This document shows positions 24,097-33,086 of a DNA stretch of 64,000 nt, one piece after another; positions within the stretch are counted from its first letter, which is position 1; the number at the start of each line of letters is the position of its first letter. The notes under the pieces are model-generated. The model was given only the letters and a program-made list of their open reading frames with translations. It did no database searches and was not told the DNA's origin. The stretch covers positions 1,178,001-1,242,000 of the forward strand of contig NZ_CP061913.1 in NCBI RefSeq assembly GCF_019904175.1. Reading direction: 5' to 3'. The DNA is from Dactylosporangium vinaceum (GTDB lineage Bacteria; Actinomycetota; Actinomycetes; Mycobacteriales; Micromonosporaceae). The translations under genes were made by a program, and so were the position numbers.

Positions 24097-25230
24097 CTAC
24101 GGAGAGTGTGTCCACCCGGTCAGCAGGAACACGCCGTATCCAACCGAGCCGGCCGCCATCACGGCGATGACCGCCACCTGCACCCGTTGCGGCCGGGACG
24201 CCAGCCAGACCACCGCGGGGACCAGGGCGGTGAACGCGATCAGCAGGAATCGGGCCTTCGCGAGGTAGGTGCCCGCACTCCCGATCGCCAGCACGACCGT
24301 GAAGAACGTGTAGGCCCGGACGGCCGGTTGCAGCGGGATCCGGAAAGACACGACCGCCAGCGCCGCGAACGCGGCAGTGACAATGGCGACCATCGCCAGA
24401 GGCAAGGTCGGATGCCGCGGTAATTGCCACAGCACACCCCAGGCCGCCTCCCGACCGAAGTCGAACCGGGAGTTCCACCCCGCCCGCTGGATGTGCCACC
24501 AGGCGGCCGGATGGCCGACCCGGACAGCGACGTAGATCCACCAGGCGCACACGCCGACGGGCGCGCCGACGACAGCGACCCAGCTTCGCCTACCCTGACG
24601 GGCGACTAGGGCCACCCACCAGACGGTCGCGACGAGCGCCACCGCGGAGGGCCTCGCCAGACCGGCCGCCGCGCACCAGGCGGCGGCGCTCACGAGCCGG
24701 CCCCGCAGCAGCGCCAGGACGGACGCGGCGGCCAGCGCAACGAACAAGCCTTCGGTATAGGCCATCGTTTCCACGACCGCGTGTGGGAGGGCAGCCCAGC
24801 CGGCCGCGAGCAGTATGCCGCACCGCCGGCCGCCGAGATGCCGGCCGAGAAGGGACAACAGGACGGCGGCGACCAGCCCGCAGGCGCCGGCGACAACGAT
24901 TGCCGCCCAATCCGGGTGTAGCCCGAATGCCATGACGGCACGGATCAGGACAGGCAGCAGCGGCGAGAACGCTAGATTCGACTTGACCCCACCATGGCCG
25001 TCGTCATGGAGGCCGTGATCGTAGCCGCTTACCGCAATCTCGACGTACCAGTCGCCGTCGTAACTGGTCAAGAGGTCCGTCAGCGGCCGGGTGCCGCCCG
25101 CAATCAACAGGGCGACGACACCGGCCGCGCGAATCGCCAGCCAGGTCCCAGCGGCAACGATCCAGATCGGCAGCCGCCCCAGCCGGACAGCGGCAACTGC
25201 GTCCGGCCTCAATGTCAACGAAGGCTGCAC
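24097..25230 (-). CDS. PIG-V-like membrane mannosyltransferase
   Basis: The 377-residue protein has about 9-10 membrane segments. The first extracytoplasmic loop carries S-Y-D-G-D-W-Y-V-E-I-A-V-S-G-Y, which matches the W/Y-D-x-x-W-Y-x-x-I-A...G-Y pattern of PIG-V and related GT-C mannosyltransferases. It probably transfers mannose from polyprenyl-phosphomannose outside the membrane. The start is GTG 25230, with no clear ribosome-binding site; TTATCT lies about 10 bases upstream, so a leaderless mRNA is possible. It is divergent from the acyltransferase gene. Confidence 0.72.
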   Translation of the reverse strand: MQPSLTLRPDAVAAVRLGRLPIWIVAAGTWLAIRAAGVVALLIAGGTRPLTDLLTSYDGDWYVEIAVSGYDHGLHDDGHGGVKSNLAFSPLLPVLIRAVMAFGLHPDWAAIVVAGACGLVAAVLLSLLGRHLGGRRCGILLAAGWAALPHAVVETMAYTEGLFVALAAASVLALLRGRLVSAAAWCAAAGLARPSAVALVATVWWVALVARQGRRSWVAVVGAPVGVCAWWIYVAVRVGHPAAWWHIQRAGWNSRFDFGREAAWGVLWQLPRHPTLPLAMVAIVTAAFAALAVVSFRIPLQPAVRAYTFFTVVLAIGSAGTYLAKARFLLIAFTALVPAVVWLASRPQRVQVAVIAVMAAGSVGYGVFLLTGWTHSP

Positions 25231-25441
25231 CGGCTGAAGATAAAGTCATCCATCGTCCGCGGCATCGCCCGACGGAGGGATGGGCGGCTGTTCCGGCATC
25301 GCTTCGACGTCATCGTCGCAGCGATGGACGGCCGAACGATCTAACTCGTTCGAGGGTTTCCGAACCATATCGAGAAAAATCGCCCTGCCGCGTGGTGCGA
25401 CGGTTGCTGATCGGATGCAGCATGGGTTCCTGTCCGCTGGG

Positions 25442-26641
25442 ATGGCGTTCGCCGAGCCCTCCGTCGATGAAAGATTAGGGGCCAAGGGATTGCTGTCCGG
25501 GCAATATCGAGGCACGACCGCCTCGGCGACACCTGCCAAGATGCCGCTCTACCCATTGCTGGACAGTGTTCGAGCGGTCGCCGCACTGGGAGTATTTGCC
25601 TATCATGCAAATCAATCCTGGCTGTTCCCTCAGGCGCTCAGGCCGCTCGCGAGTCACGGAAACTTCGGAGTGCCGGTTTTCTTCGCCCTGAGCGGCTTCT
25701 TGGTCTATCGGCCGTTTGTGCTGGGTCTCCAGCGTCAAGAACGATTTGCCGTGAAGAAGTTTTATCGACGCCGAGCCAGGCGAATCGTTCCGGCATATTG
25801 GTTTGCGCTGATCATGCTGGCCATGTTTCCCGGCCTTTCACGCTTCCATGATCGCTGGTGGCAATTGTTTCTGTTCGGCCAGGGATTTGACCCCGGCACG
25901 GTTTTCGGCGGCGGCATCGGTGCGGCGTGGAGCCTGTGTATCGAGGTAAGTTTCTACCTCCTTTTGCCTGGCTACGCCATCTTCATTCGCTGGTTGATGG
26001 CGGCAGGGCGGGCGAGGTGGTGGCATGAACTCTGTGTGCTGTCCGCCATGGCGGGATCTACGCTCCTGGCGCATGCCCTCATTGGCCGGTCGGAGCGCTG
26101 GGCGCTCCTGGGGTTCACGCTGCCGGGGACCCTCTATCTATTCACTTCGGGCATGGCGCTGGCTGTGGTTTCGGTGCGCACGAGATGGCTGGAGAGCCGG
26201 GTTGTGACGAGCTTCCCCGAGGCATTCTGGATCCTCGCCATCGGCCTGTATGTTGTAACTTCATATGCGCTGCCGGCTGACGATCTGGGATCTGTCCATC
26301 CGCTTTACGGTGCGATCGCTGCGCTGGTGATTCTGCCGGCAATTGTCCATCCCGGTCCGCGTTTCATGTCCTTTGTGGGCTGGTGGCCGCTGCGGCAGAT
26401 GGGATTGATATCCTACGCGTTCTATCTATGGCACCATGCGCTGCTCAATGTGGCGGGAAGGTTTCTTGGCTACTCCGTGGAGGCGGTATCAACCGCTTTC
26501 GTGGTCACCTGCCTGATTTCGATTTTCAGCTACGTGGTCATCGAGAAGCCATTCATGCGAAGATCGCCGCGGCCCACGAGGAGGCCGGTCCCGGATCACC
26601 CTCGGCGCTGGCTCTTCAATGCCGGTGGCGCCGAAGAATGA
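25442..26641 (+). CDS. Membrane acyltransferase (Acyltransferase_3 family)
   Basis: The 399-residue protein has about 10 membrane segments and the family motif L-D-S-V-R-A-V-A-A-L-G-V-F-A-Y-H (catalytic H). F-F-A-L-S-G-F-L-V-Y-R-P-F and R-R-x-R-R-I-V-P-A-Y follow. It would O-acetylate or succinylate a surface polysaccharide or lipid sugar. The start is uncertain: the frame is open from 25280, ATGs occur at 25415, 25442 and 25541, and none has a strong ribosome-binding site. The gene is visibly less GC-rich than its neighbours, with many A/T third positions, suggesting acquisition from another genome. Confidence 0.82.
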   Translation: MAFAEPSVDERLGAKGLLSGQYRGTTASATPAKMPLYPLLDSVRAVAALGVFAYHANQSWLFPQALRPLASHGNFGVPVFFALSGFLVYRPFVLGLQRQERFAVKKFYRRRARRIVPAYWFALIMLAMFPGLSRFHDRWWQLFLFGQGFDPGTVFGGGIGAAWSLCIEVSFYLLLPGYAIFIRWLMAAGRARWWHELCVLSAMAGSTLLAHALIGRSERWALLGFTLPGTLYLFTSGMALAVVSVRTRWLESRVVTSFPEAFWILAIGLYVVTSYALPADDLGSVHPLYGAIAALVILPAIVHPGPRFMSFVGWWPLRQMGLISYAFYLWHHALLNVAGRFLGYSVEAVSTAFVVTCLISIFSYVVIEKPFMRRSPRPTRRPVPDHPRRWLFNAGGAEE

Positions 26642-26695
26642 CTGGACAGGCGGCGGAAAGCGATCGCTTGCTACTCGTAAGGAGGGAACGCGGCG

Positions 26696-26800
26696 ATGTG
26701 CGGGGCCACGGTGTCGATCCGGGATGCCGGGTCCACTGCCGTCGCTCATCGGCTATGTGTTGAAGGGTCAACGGTCAGGCCCTGCTGCCCGAACGGATGA
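26696..26800 (+). CDS. Possible 34-residue small protein with a strong ribosome-binding site
   Basis: ATG 26696 is preceded by AAGGAGGG (26679-26686), the best ribosome-binding sequence in the region, at 9 bases. It encodes a short peptide beginning M-C-G-A-T-V and ending P-C-C-P-N-G. No family is recognised. It could be a leader or small protein, or a remnant of a lost gene after the AT-richer acyltransferase. The 168 bases from its end to the wzz-like gene hold nothing recognisable. Confidence 0.25.
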   Translation: MCGATVSIRDAGSTAVAHRLCVEGSTVRPCCPNG

Positions 26801-26968
26801 CTTCGAACGGGCGTAGCAGTGCAGCCGCCGAAGCAATATCCTCGACCTCGCACGAATGATTACCGGAAGACGAATCCGATCGGCCGCATCGTTGCGAATT
26901 CCGGAATACATCCTCCGGTGTCGGACGCACTCACCGGAATATGACGACTGACAGAGGAACCGTCCATT

Positions 26969-28000
26969 ATGCCTTCGTCCGATCATGATCGGCGATTGAG
27001 TCCCGTAACCGATAAGGCAACACTGCTGAGCAGCCCCGAGCCAGGATGGGCGTATCTCAGGAATTCCGATCTCCTGCTGCCGGGAGAGCCGCGATTGTCA
27101 TTGATCTGGCGGGCGAAGTCGTTCATCGCGGCCTTCGCTGTGGTTGCCGGCGTCGCCGCGGCCCTGATTGCCGCCGTTCCGGCCACCACCTACACCGCGC
27201 AGTCGACGATCCGCGTCTCGCTGCTGTCGGTGAAGGGCGTCCCGCGCGAGGCCGTCCTTGCTCAAAACGACCTTGCCGCGCAGTACGCCCTACTGGCAAC
27301 GACCGCGCCCGTGCTTGATCACGCCGCGCAGTCCCTGGGCCAGAGTATCGGCAAGATCGAGGCAACCCCGCTCAATGGCTACAACATCGTCGGCATCACG
27401 GCGACCGCGGGTAGCGCACGGCTCGCGGCCCAGCGAGCCGAAGCTGTCGCCCGTGCGCTCATCTTCTTCGTGCGCAACTCCGAAACCGAGGCCTACACCT
27501 ACGCCAACAACGCAGTCGCACCACAGCTGAAGCAGCTCGACGAGCAGATCGGTGCCGCGCAGGACACGGTCGAGAAGCTACAGAGCCGTCTCAACAGCAC
27601 CGATCCAGAGAAGAGCGGTGGACTCCAGGCGCAGCTCAGTAGCCAGATGGCGTTGCTCGGCACGCTTGTGTCGAACAGGACGAACTACTTCACCGCAGCC
27701 ACCCGAGATGCGGCCGCGGCCTCCCCTCAGCTCACCCTGCTCAACGTCCCGCAGCAGGGCACCGCCAAGCCTAAGAATGCCCTGCTCTACGGGCTTGTGG
27801 CGGCGCTGGTCGCGGCGCTGGGTGCAGCCGAGATCGCCGTTCTTTCGTTCCGCCTCCGCACGCTGCAGGTCGCGCCGCGCAAGCACAGGAAAGTGCGCGG
27901 TGCGGGCCCGGCGGATTACGACGAGGAGGAGCAGAGCCGACCCAGTCTCGACAGCGATGCACTGCTGCCGGGTGAGGCGACGGACCAGATGCCTCGATGA
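26969..28000 (+). CDS. Wzz/chain-length determinant-type polysaccharide co-polymerase
   Basis: The 343-residue inner-membrane protein has TM1 at about 50-70 (F-I-A-A-F-A-V-V-A-G-V-A), an extracytoplasmic region with coiled-coil heptads (about 170-235) and TM2 at about 270-290. Two flanking transmembrane segments with a coiled-coil periplasm-side domain define Wzz/PCP proteins, which set polysaccharide length. There is no C-terminal tyrosine kinase domain. ATG 26969 follows GAGGAA. It starts a tightly coupled operon: wzz-like, wzy-like, wzx-like, two glycosyltransferases and a secreted protein. Confidence 0.78.
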   Translation: MPSSDHDRRLSPVTDKATLLSSPEPGWAYLRNSDLLLPGEPRLSLIWRAKSFIAAFAVVAGVAAALIAAVPATTYTAQSTIRVSLLSVKGVPREAVLAQNDLAAQYALLATTAPVLDHAAQSLGQSIGKIEATPLNGYNIVGITATAGSARLAAQRAEAVARALIFFVRNSETEAYTYANNAVAPQLKQLDEQIGAAQDTVEKLQSRLNSTDPEKSGGLQAQLSSQMALLGTLVSNRTNYFTAATRDAAAASPQLTLLNVPQQGTAKPKNALLYGLVAALVAALGAAEIAVLSFRLRTLQVAPRKHRKVRGAGPADYDEEEQSRPSLDSDALLPGEATDQMPR

Positions 28001-29457
28001 CGACGCTGCCCTTGGCCACGGTCGACGCCCTGCGGCGGACACGGACCGCACAACTCGTACTCTTGTGCGCTGTCCTCGCGTTCGCTCTCGCGAGCGCGGC
28101 GGGGCTTACCCAGCGCCTGCTGTTCGACTCGCCCAGCCCGTTGAAGTACGCCGTGACGGTGGCGTTCTCGATCTATCTGCTGATCGTGGTGTCGGCCTCG
28201 AAGCCGCTGCTGGTCATGACGGTCACGACGGCATTCGTCGCTCCCTTCGCCGCCGGCGCCACCTTCGGCGGCCTGGTCATCACGCTGGGACTGCTGGCCT
28301 TGAGCATCGGCGTGGTATCCCTGCTGGTCAGCAGATCCAGCGATGACCACGACGGGGGCACCCGACGTAGCTTCCTCGCTGTCGCGGGCCCGATCGCGGT
28401 CGCCGGTTTGGCGGCGCCGTTGATGCACTCCCGGCACTTCGTCAAGGTCATCGTGGTTGTGCTGGCCATCACTTGCGTGGCGTGGTTGGTCGCGCGCGTC
28501 GCGCGCCAGGACGGGAACAGGCGGTGGGTCATCGGTGGGTTATGCGCCGGCGCCACGCTGCAGGCGGGTTTCGGTTGCTATGAATTCTTCACCGGCCGGC
28601 CGCTCAACCTCTACGGGGGCTCGGCCGGCTACGGCACCTCCTATTTTTTCATCTACGCGTCGGGCCAGTCATCGTTGGTTTTCCGTCCATCGGCGGGGCT
28701 GCCTGATCCGATCTCCCTCGGCAACCTCCTCGCGGTGGCCCTGCCACTGCTGGTCGCCCTGGCCTTTTCCACAACAGCCCGCTGGCAGCGATTTGCCGTT
28801 TCCGCCGCGGCCGTTGTCACGCTGGCCGGGCTGGCTGTCACGCTGTCACGGATGAGCTGGTTCGGCGCCGCCGGCGGGTTGATCGTCGCTATCGCGCTGC
28901 TTCCGCCGAGGAAGCTGGTCCTCGCCGTCGCCGTGCTGGTCATGGCGGCCGTGCCGGTCGTATTCCTCACGGAGTCGGGTCTGGCTGGTGACGCCGTTAC
29001 AGATCGCGTGTCTTCGGCCTTCGACCCCACCGGGACCAGCACGGCAACCCGCGAAGAGGACCTGACCCGGGTCGAGATCTGGCACGCGGCCGTGGACGTC
29101 GCCGTCAACAACCCTCTGGCCGGCGTCGGGCTGGACAACCTGCCGCCTTACCTCGTGGCCGCGGTGCCACTGGCTTCCGAGGCGACCCACGCCCACTCGA
29201 CCTATCTCAACGTTCTGGCGGAAGCCGGAGCCATCGGCATTATCGGGCTGCTGTACCTGGTTTTCTCCGCCGTGCGTGACGCGATACGGGGCCTACGGCT
29301 CGATCGCTGCCTCTTCGCCGGCATCGTCGGCGCCTTGGTCACCATGCTGATTGTCTGGACCACCGACTACACCGTCCGGACCCCGGCCATGGCCATCGTA
29401 TTTGGCCTGATCATCGGCTTGGCCGCCACCGGAAGCAGGCCGGTGATCCGGCCATGA
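27997..29457 (+). CDS. O-antigen ligase/polymerase-like (Wzy/WaaL family) membrane protein
   Basis: The 486-residue protein has about 11-12 membrane segments and a large late extracytoplasmic loop. The loop motif A-H-S-T-Y-L-N-V-L-A-E-A-G matches the conserved H-N-x-(Y/F)-L...E-x-G pattern of the Wzy_C/O-antigen ligase family. It should polymerise lipid-linked repeat units exported by the flippase. ATG 27997 overlaps the previous stop (ATGA) and its own stop overlaps the next start (ATGA). Confidence 0.8.
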   Translation: MTTLPLATVDALRRTRTAQLVLLCAVLAFALASAAGLTQRLLFDSPSPLKYAVTVAFSIYLLIVVSASKPLLVMTVTTAFVAPFAAGATFGGLVITLGLLALSIGVVSLLVSRSSDDHDGGTRRSFLAVAGPIAVAGLAAPLMHSRHFVKVIVVVLAITCVAWLVARVARQDGNRRWVIGGLCAGATLQAGFGCYEFFTGRPLNLYGGSAGYGTSYFFIYASGQSSLVFRPSAGLPDPISLGNLLAVALPLLVALAFSTTARWQRFAVSAAAVVTLAGLAVTLSRMSWFGAAGGLIVAIALLPPRKLVLAVAVLVMAAVPVVFLTESGLAGDAVTDRVSSAFDPTGTSTATREEDLTRVEIWHAAVDVAVNNPLAGVGLDNLPPYLVAAVPLASEATHAHSTYLNVLAEAGAIGIIGLLYLVFSAVRDAIRGLRLDRCLFAGIVGALVTMLIVWTTDYTVRTPAMAIVFGLIIGLAATGSRPVIRP

Positions 29458-30893
29458 CCACCGCCCAGCTGACCCGTGATGTCGCTGCGTCGAGCATGGC
29501 CCTGCTGGTCAGACGAGTATCGGTACTCGCGACGACTGCGGTCTCGACAGCGGTCATCGCACGGGCAGTGACGGCCGCCGACTACGGCACGCTCCAGTCG
29601 AGTCTGGCGGCGTGGACCGTTGCGCTGTCAATCTGCGAATTCGGTTTCGGTGCGGTCCTCAGCCGCGAGATCGCCCGCCGTTCGCAGGACCACTCCTCGC
29701 TCTTGCGTATGGGGCTGGAGCTGCAAGGAGTGCTCGGGGTGGCCGTCGCCGGGGTCTTCGCGGCCGTCGCTGTCGTCGTCGGCTCGAGCAGCGCCCAGGG
29801 CTTGATGCTGCTTGTACTCGCTCCCAGCCTCGCCGTCGCCGGCTTCAGCGGCGGCCGGTCATACTTCCTCGCGACCTTCCAGACCCGCCGCCTCGTTCGA
29901 ATCGACGTGATCGTTGCTGCCGCCCAGCTGGCCGCGGTCATTGCCGTGGCGCTGAGCACTCACAGCGCGATAGCGATCGCCGCTGTGAGTAGCGCTGCAG
30001 TCGTGCTCAACACTGTGTGGGTCGGCCTCGCCGCGCGACGCGCGGCCGGCCGGTCCGCCCGGTACGTCGCCGGTTGGCCGACGTTTCTGCGTCAGGTCGT
30101 ACCGCTGGGGATCAGCAGTGTGATCTCCAGGGTCTACGTCAGCGCCGATCTGATCATCCTGGCGGCGATTGCCACGGAGTCCGAGGTCGCCTGGTACGCG
30201 GGCGCCACGAAGATCTACGCCTTCCTGAACACCATGACCGCGCTGGTGGTAGCGGCGGCACTGCCCGGTCTGGCATCACTTATCGACGACCGGGAAGCGG
30301 TGATGCGACTCACGCGCCGCATTTTCTCCTGGATCGCCACCACGGTGCTGCCGGCATTCGTGCTGTGCGCTGTGTTCGCCCCGACCGCCTGCGAAGTGGT
30401 GCTCGGACCAAACTTCCGGCAGGCATCAGGGTTGTTGGTCATTCTGTCGGCGACCGGGATCGTCTCCACGTTCGGCCAGATCTTCGGTACCTTGCTGACC
30501 GCCTCCGGCGTCGTCCGACCGATGCTTTATCAAAATATCGCCGGGGCTGTGCTCAACATCGGGGCCAACGTAGTACTCGTCCCACACTACGGCGCCCGCG
30601 CGTGCGCCGTCGTCACGCTCCTCACCGAGGTTCTTGTCTGTGCCGGCTCGTTCTGGACGCTGAAGCGCCGGTTGAGTATCACCCGCCAATTGCGTGTCGT
30701 GGTCCGGCCGGCCGCGGTCACCGCCGTAGCGGCCGTGGCGGCCTTGCTGCTCGCCGAGATCCCTTGGCTGGGCGTCCCGGTCGCGTCACTGACGCTTCTC
30801 CTCGGCTTTCGTCTGTTCGCCTGCTGGCCCGAGGAGTTCCCGCTCCAGCGCCTCTTCCGCCGACGTGCGCAGATGTCGACAACCGGTCCCTAG
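29454..30893 (+). CDS. Wzx-type polysaccharide flippase (MOP superfamily)
   Basis: The 479-residue protein has 12-14 predicted membrane segments and polysaccharide-transporter features: an N-terminal helix pair with S-T-A-V-I-A-R-A-V-T-A-A-D-Y-G, and G-I-S-S-V-I-S-R-V-Y-V-S-A-D mid-protein. It would flip undecaprenyl-linked oligosaccharide across the membrane. Its start ATG overlaps the wzy-like stop, which supports stoichiometric synthesis with that protein. The family is clear; the substrate is not. Confidence 0.82.
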   Translation: MTTAQLTRDVAASSMALLVRRVSVLATTAVSTAVIARAVTAADYGTLQSSLAAWTVALSICEFGFGAVLSREIARRSQDHSSLLRMGLELQGVLGVAVAGVFAAVAVVVGSSSAQGLMLLVLAPSLAVAGFSGGRSYFLATFQTRRLVRIDVIVAAAQLAAVIAVALSTHSAIAIAAVSSAAVVLNTVWVGLAARRAAGRSARYVAGWPTFLRQVVPLGISSVISRVYVSADLIILAAIATESEVAWYAGATKIYAFLNTMTALVVAAALPGLASLIDDREAVMRLTRRIFSWIATTVLPAFVLCAVFAPTACEVVLGPNFRQASGLLVILSATGIVSTFGQIFGTLLTASGVVRPMLYQNIAGAVLNIGANVVLVPHYGARACAVVTLLTEVLVCAGSFWTLKRRLSITRQLRVVVRPAAVTAVAAVAALLLAEIPWLGVPVASLTLLLGFRLFACWPEEFPLQRLFRRRAQMSTTGP

Positions 30894-30907
30894 GAGCCTG
30901 TCCGTTC

Positions 30908-32008
30908 ATGTGTTCCCCGTTTCCGGCCGAGCCGATCGGCCGCATCGTGCTCGCCACTACCGCAGCCGAACGCGGCGGTCTCTGGAAGAACGTGACCGAC
31001 CTCGCGACCGCGTTCACCGTCGCCGGTCACGATGTATACCTCGCCTTCCCCGAGGGGGCCGTCGATCTGGTACGGGATGCCCGACGCCTCGGGTTGCCCT
31101 TCGCCGACCTCGCTCGATCGCCCCAGCTCAACGGTGCGGTGTTCCATCTGCACCTGCCGAAGCCGTTCGATCGCCGGACGTTGCCGCTCATGGCCTCAGC
31201 GCGACTGCGCGGTCATCGTGTCTTCGTCACCGAGCATCTCGCACGGCACCCGTCGTCCGACGCCAGCGTTCCGTGGGGACCTGGTCATACACCGGGGCTG
31301 CGCAAGCCCGGCGCGAGGTATGCCAAAACCTTGCTCAAGCGGACGGAGGCCCTGCTGGCCCATCAGGTGATCGCGGTCAGCGAGAATTCCAAGCAGTTCA
31401 TCATGCGCCGGTTCGCCTTGACCGACCGCAAATGCACGGTGGTTCTCAATGGCATCGCACCCGCGGAGCCAGTGCCTCTGCCCCCGGTCCAGGGGGGCCT
31501 GCGCGTTGCCGTCGTGGGCGCCGTAACGTACAAGAAGGGTCATGACGTCCTCGTCGACGCGGCCCAACGATCACGCGGCACCTGGACTGCCGACGTGTAC
31601 GGAAGCGGAGACCTGATCGATCAGCTCCGCCGGCGCGCCGGCAACCGCGTCAGGTTCCACGGCTGGGTCGACGACGTGGCAGAGCGGGTGGACCAGCATC
31701 ATCTGCTCTGCATGCCATCCCGCTACGAACAACTGCCGTATGCCGTCACCGAGGCGATGATGCGAGGCCGGCCGGTCGTCGCGACAAACGTCGACGGCCT
31801 GCCCGAAGCCGTGGAGGACGGCATCAATGGGCGGTTGATACCACCGGACGACCCCGACGCGCTAGCGGCCGCGCTCGATCATGCTGAACAGCATCCGGAC
31901 ACGGTCCGCCAGTGGGCGCTGGCGGCGCACGCCGTCGCCGTCGACAAGTTCGCGTTGGCGGCAATGACCGATCGGATCCTCGCCCTCTACACGAGAACCG
32001 TCGCGTGA
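30908..32008 (+). CDS. GT4-family glycosyltransferase
   Basis: This 366-residue GT-B enzyme has the donor-domain sequence G-A-V-T-Y-K-K-G-H-D, then S-R-Y-E-Q-L-P-Y-A-V-T-E-A-M (EX7E motif) and G-R-L-I-P-P-D-D. ATG 30908 is 12 bases after AGGAG. It lies 14 bases downstream of the flippase in the export operon and probably adds one sugar of the repeat unit on the cytoplasmic face. The open frame extends upstream to 30017 only as a shadow of the flippase. Confidence 0.85.
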   Translation: MCSPFPAEPIGRIVLATTAAERGGLWKNVTDLATAFTVAGHDVYLAFPEGAVDLVRDARRLGLPFADLARSPQLNGAVFHLHLPKPFDRRTLPLMASARLRGHRVFVTEHLARHPSSDASVPWGPGHTPGLRKPGARYAKTLLKRTEALLAHQVIAVSENSKQFIMRRFALTDRKCTVVLNGIAPAEPVPLPPVQGGLRVAVVGAVTYKKGHDVLVDAAQRSRGTWTADVYGSGDLIDQLRRRAGNRVRFHGWVDDVAERVDQHHLLCMPSRYEQLPYAVTEAMMRGRPVVATNVDGLPEAVEDGINGRLIPPDDPDALAAALDHAEQHPDTVRQWALAAHAVAVDKFALAAMTDRILALYTRTVA

Positions 32009-32018
32009 TGGGAGCACA

Positions 32019-33086
32019 TTGAGAGTCGTCCACGTCAGCCCGGTCAACTTCGGCTCCTCCGGCACCTTCGGTGGTGGTGAACGCTACCCTCGTGAACTCG
32101 CCAAAGCGATGGCCGCCCAAGTGCCGACCACCCTCATCACCTTCGCCGACTCGGACGCCGAGTTCACCGACGGTGACCTTCGAGTCCAGGTGTTGCGCAG
32201 GCAAGGGAGGTACCGCAGCGCGCTCAACCCCCTGTCGACCGCGTACCTGCCGGCCCTCCGAGGCGCGGACATCGTGCATACCCATCACCTGGAAACGCTG
32301 ACGACCGACCTGACCCTCCTGAGCAGCCGGACGTCGCGGAGGGTGTTCACCACCGACCACGGTGGCAAGGCACCACGGATGCCGGGCTACCGCCTCATCC
32401 AGCGACGTATGACCGGCCTGCTCGCGGTCAGCCGCTTCTCGGCGCAGTTCTACCCGCATCTGCACGACAGGACATCGATCATTTACGGTGGCGTCGATAC
32501 CAACCGGTTCCGCCCCTCCGATCAGCCACGGACCGGGAACGTGGTGTTCGTCGGGCGCCTCCTGCCTCACAAGGGCATCGACATCCTGATCCGGGCGCTG
32601 CCCGAGGGATGCCAACTCGACATCTACGGGCGGCGCTACTCGGACACCTACCGCGCAGTCCTCACCAAACTCGCCGACGGCAAAAAGGTGACCTTCCACG
32701 AGGATGCCGACGACGACGAGATCCGCCGGGCCTACCAAACCGCCGGCGTTGCGGTCCTGCCCTCGGTCTACCAGTCCGCCTACGGCCCCGGCAGTCCGCG
32801 TTCCGAACTTCTCGGCCTGACCCTGCTCGAGGCCATGGCGTGCGGTACCCCGGTCATCGCGACCGCAGTCGGTGGCATGCCGGAGATCGTGTCCGATGGA
32901 CGAACCGGTCTGATCGTCCCGCCGTCCGACATCGGGGCGCTGCAGGCCGCCCTCACTCGAATTCAGACCGATCGGGCCCTGTGGGCCCAGATGTCGAGGG
33001 AAGCGGCGGCCCGTGTAGCCCGCGAGTTCAGCTGGGCCGCCGTGTCGCAGCGGTGCCTCGACGCCTATCGGCAGTACCCGTTGTGA
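32019..33086 (+). CDS. GT4-family glycosyltransferase
   Basis: The 355-residue GT-B enzyme has an N-terminal acceptor domain with G-G-G-E-R-Y. Its donor domain has G-R-L-L-P-H-K-G-I-D, then S-E-L-L-G-L-T-L-L-E-A-M-A-C-G-T-P-V (EX7E). The start is TTG 32019, four bases after GGGAG. The stop overlaps the GTG of the following secreted-protein gene. A sugar-specific call is not possible. Confidence 0.87.
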   Translation: MRVVHVSPVNFGSSGTFGGGERYPRELAKAMAAQVPTTLITFADSDAEFTDGDLRVQVLRRQGRYRSALNPLSTAYLPALRGADIVHTHHLETLTTDLTLLSSRTSRRVFTTDHGGKAPRMPGYRLIQRRMTGLLAVSRFSAQFYPHLHDRTSIIYGGVDTNRFRPSDQPRTGNVVFVGRLLPHKGIDILIRALPEGCQLDIYGRRYSDTYRAVLTKLADGKKVTFHEDADDDEIRRAYQTAGVAVLPSVYQSAYGPGSPRSELLGLTLLEAMACGTPVIATAVGGMPEIVSDGRTGLIVPPSDIGALQAALTRIQTDRALWAQMSREAAARVAREFSWAAVSQRCLDAYRQYPL

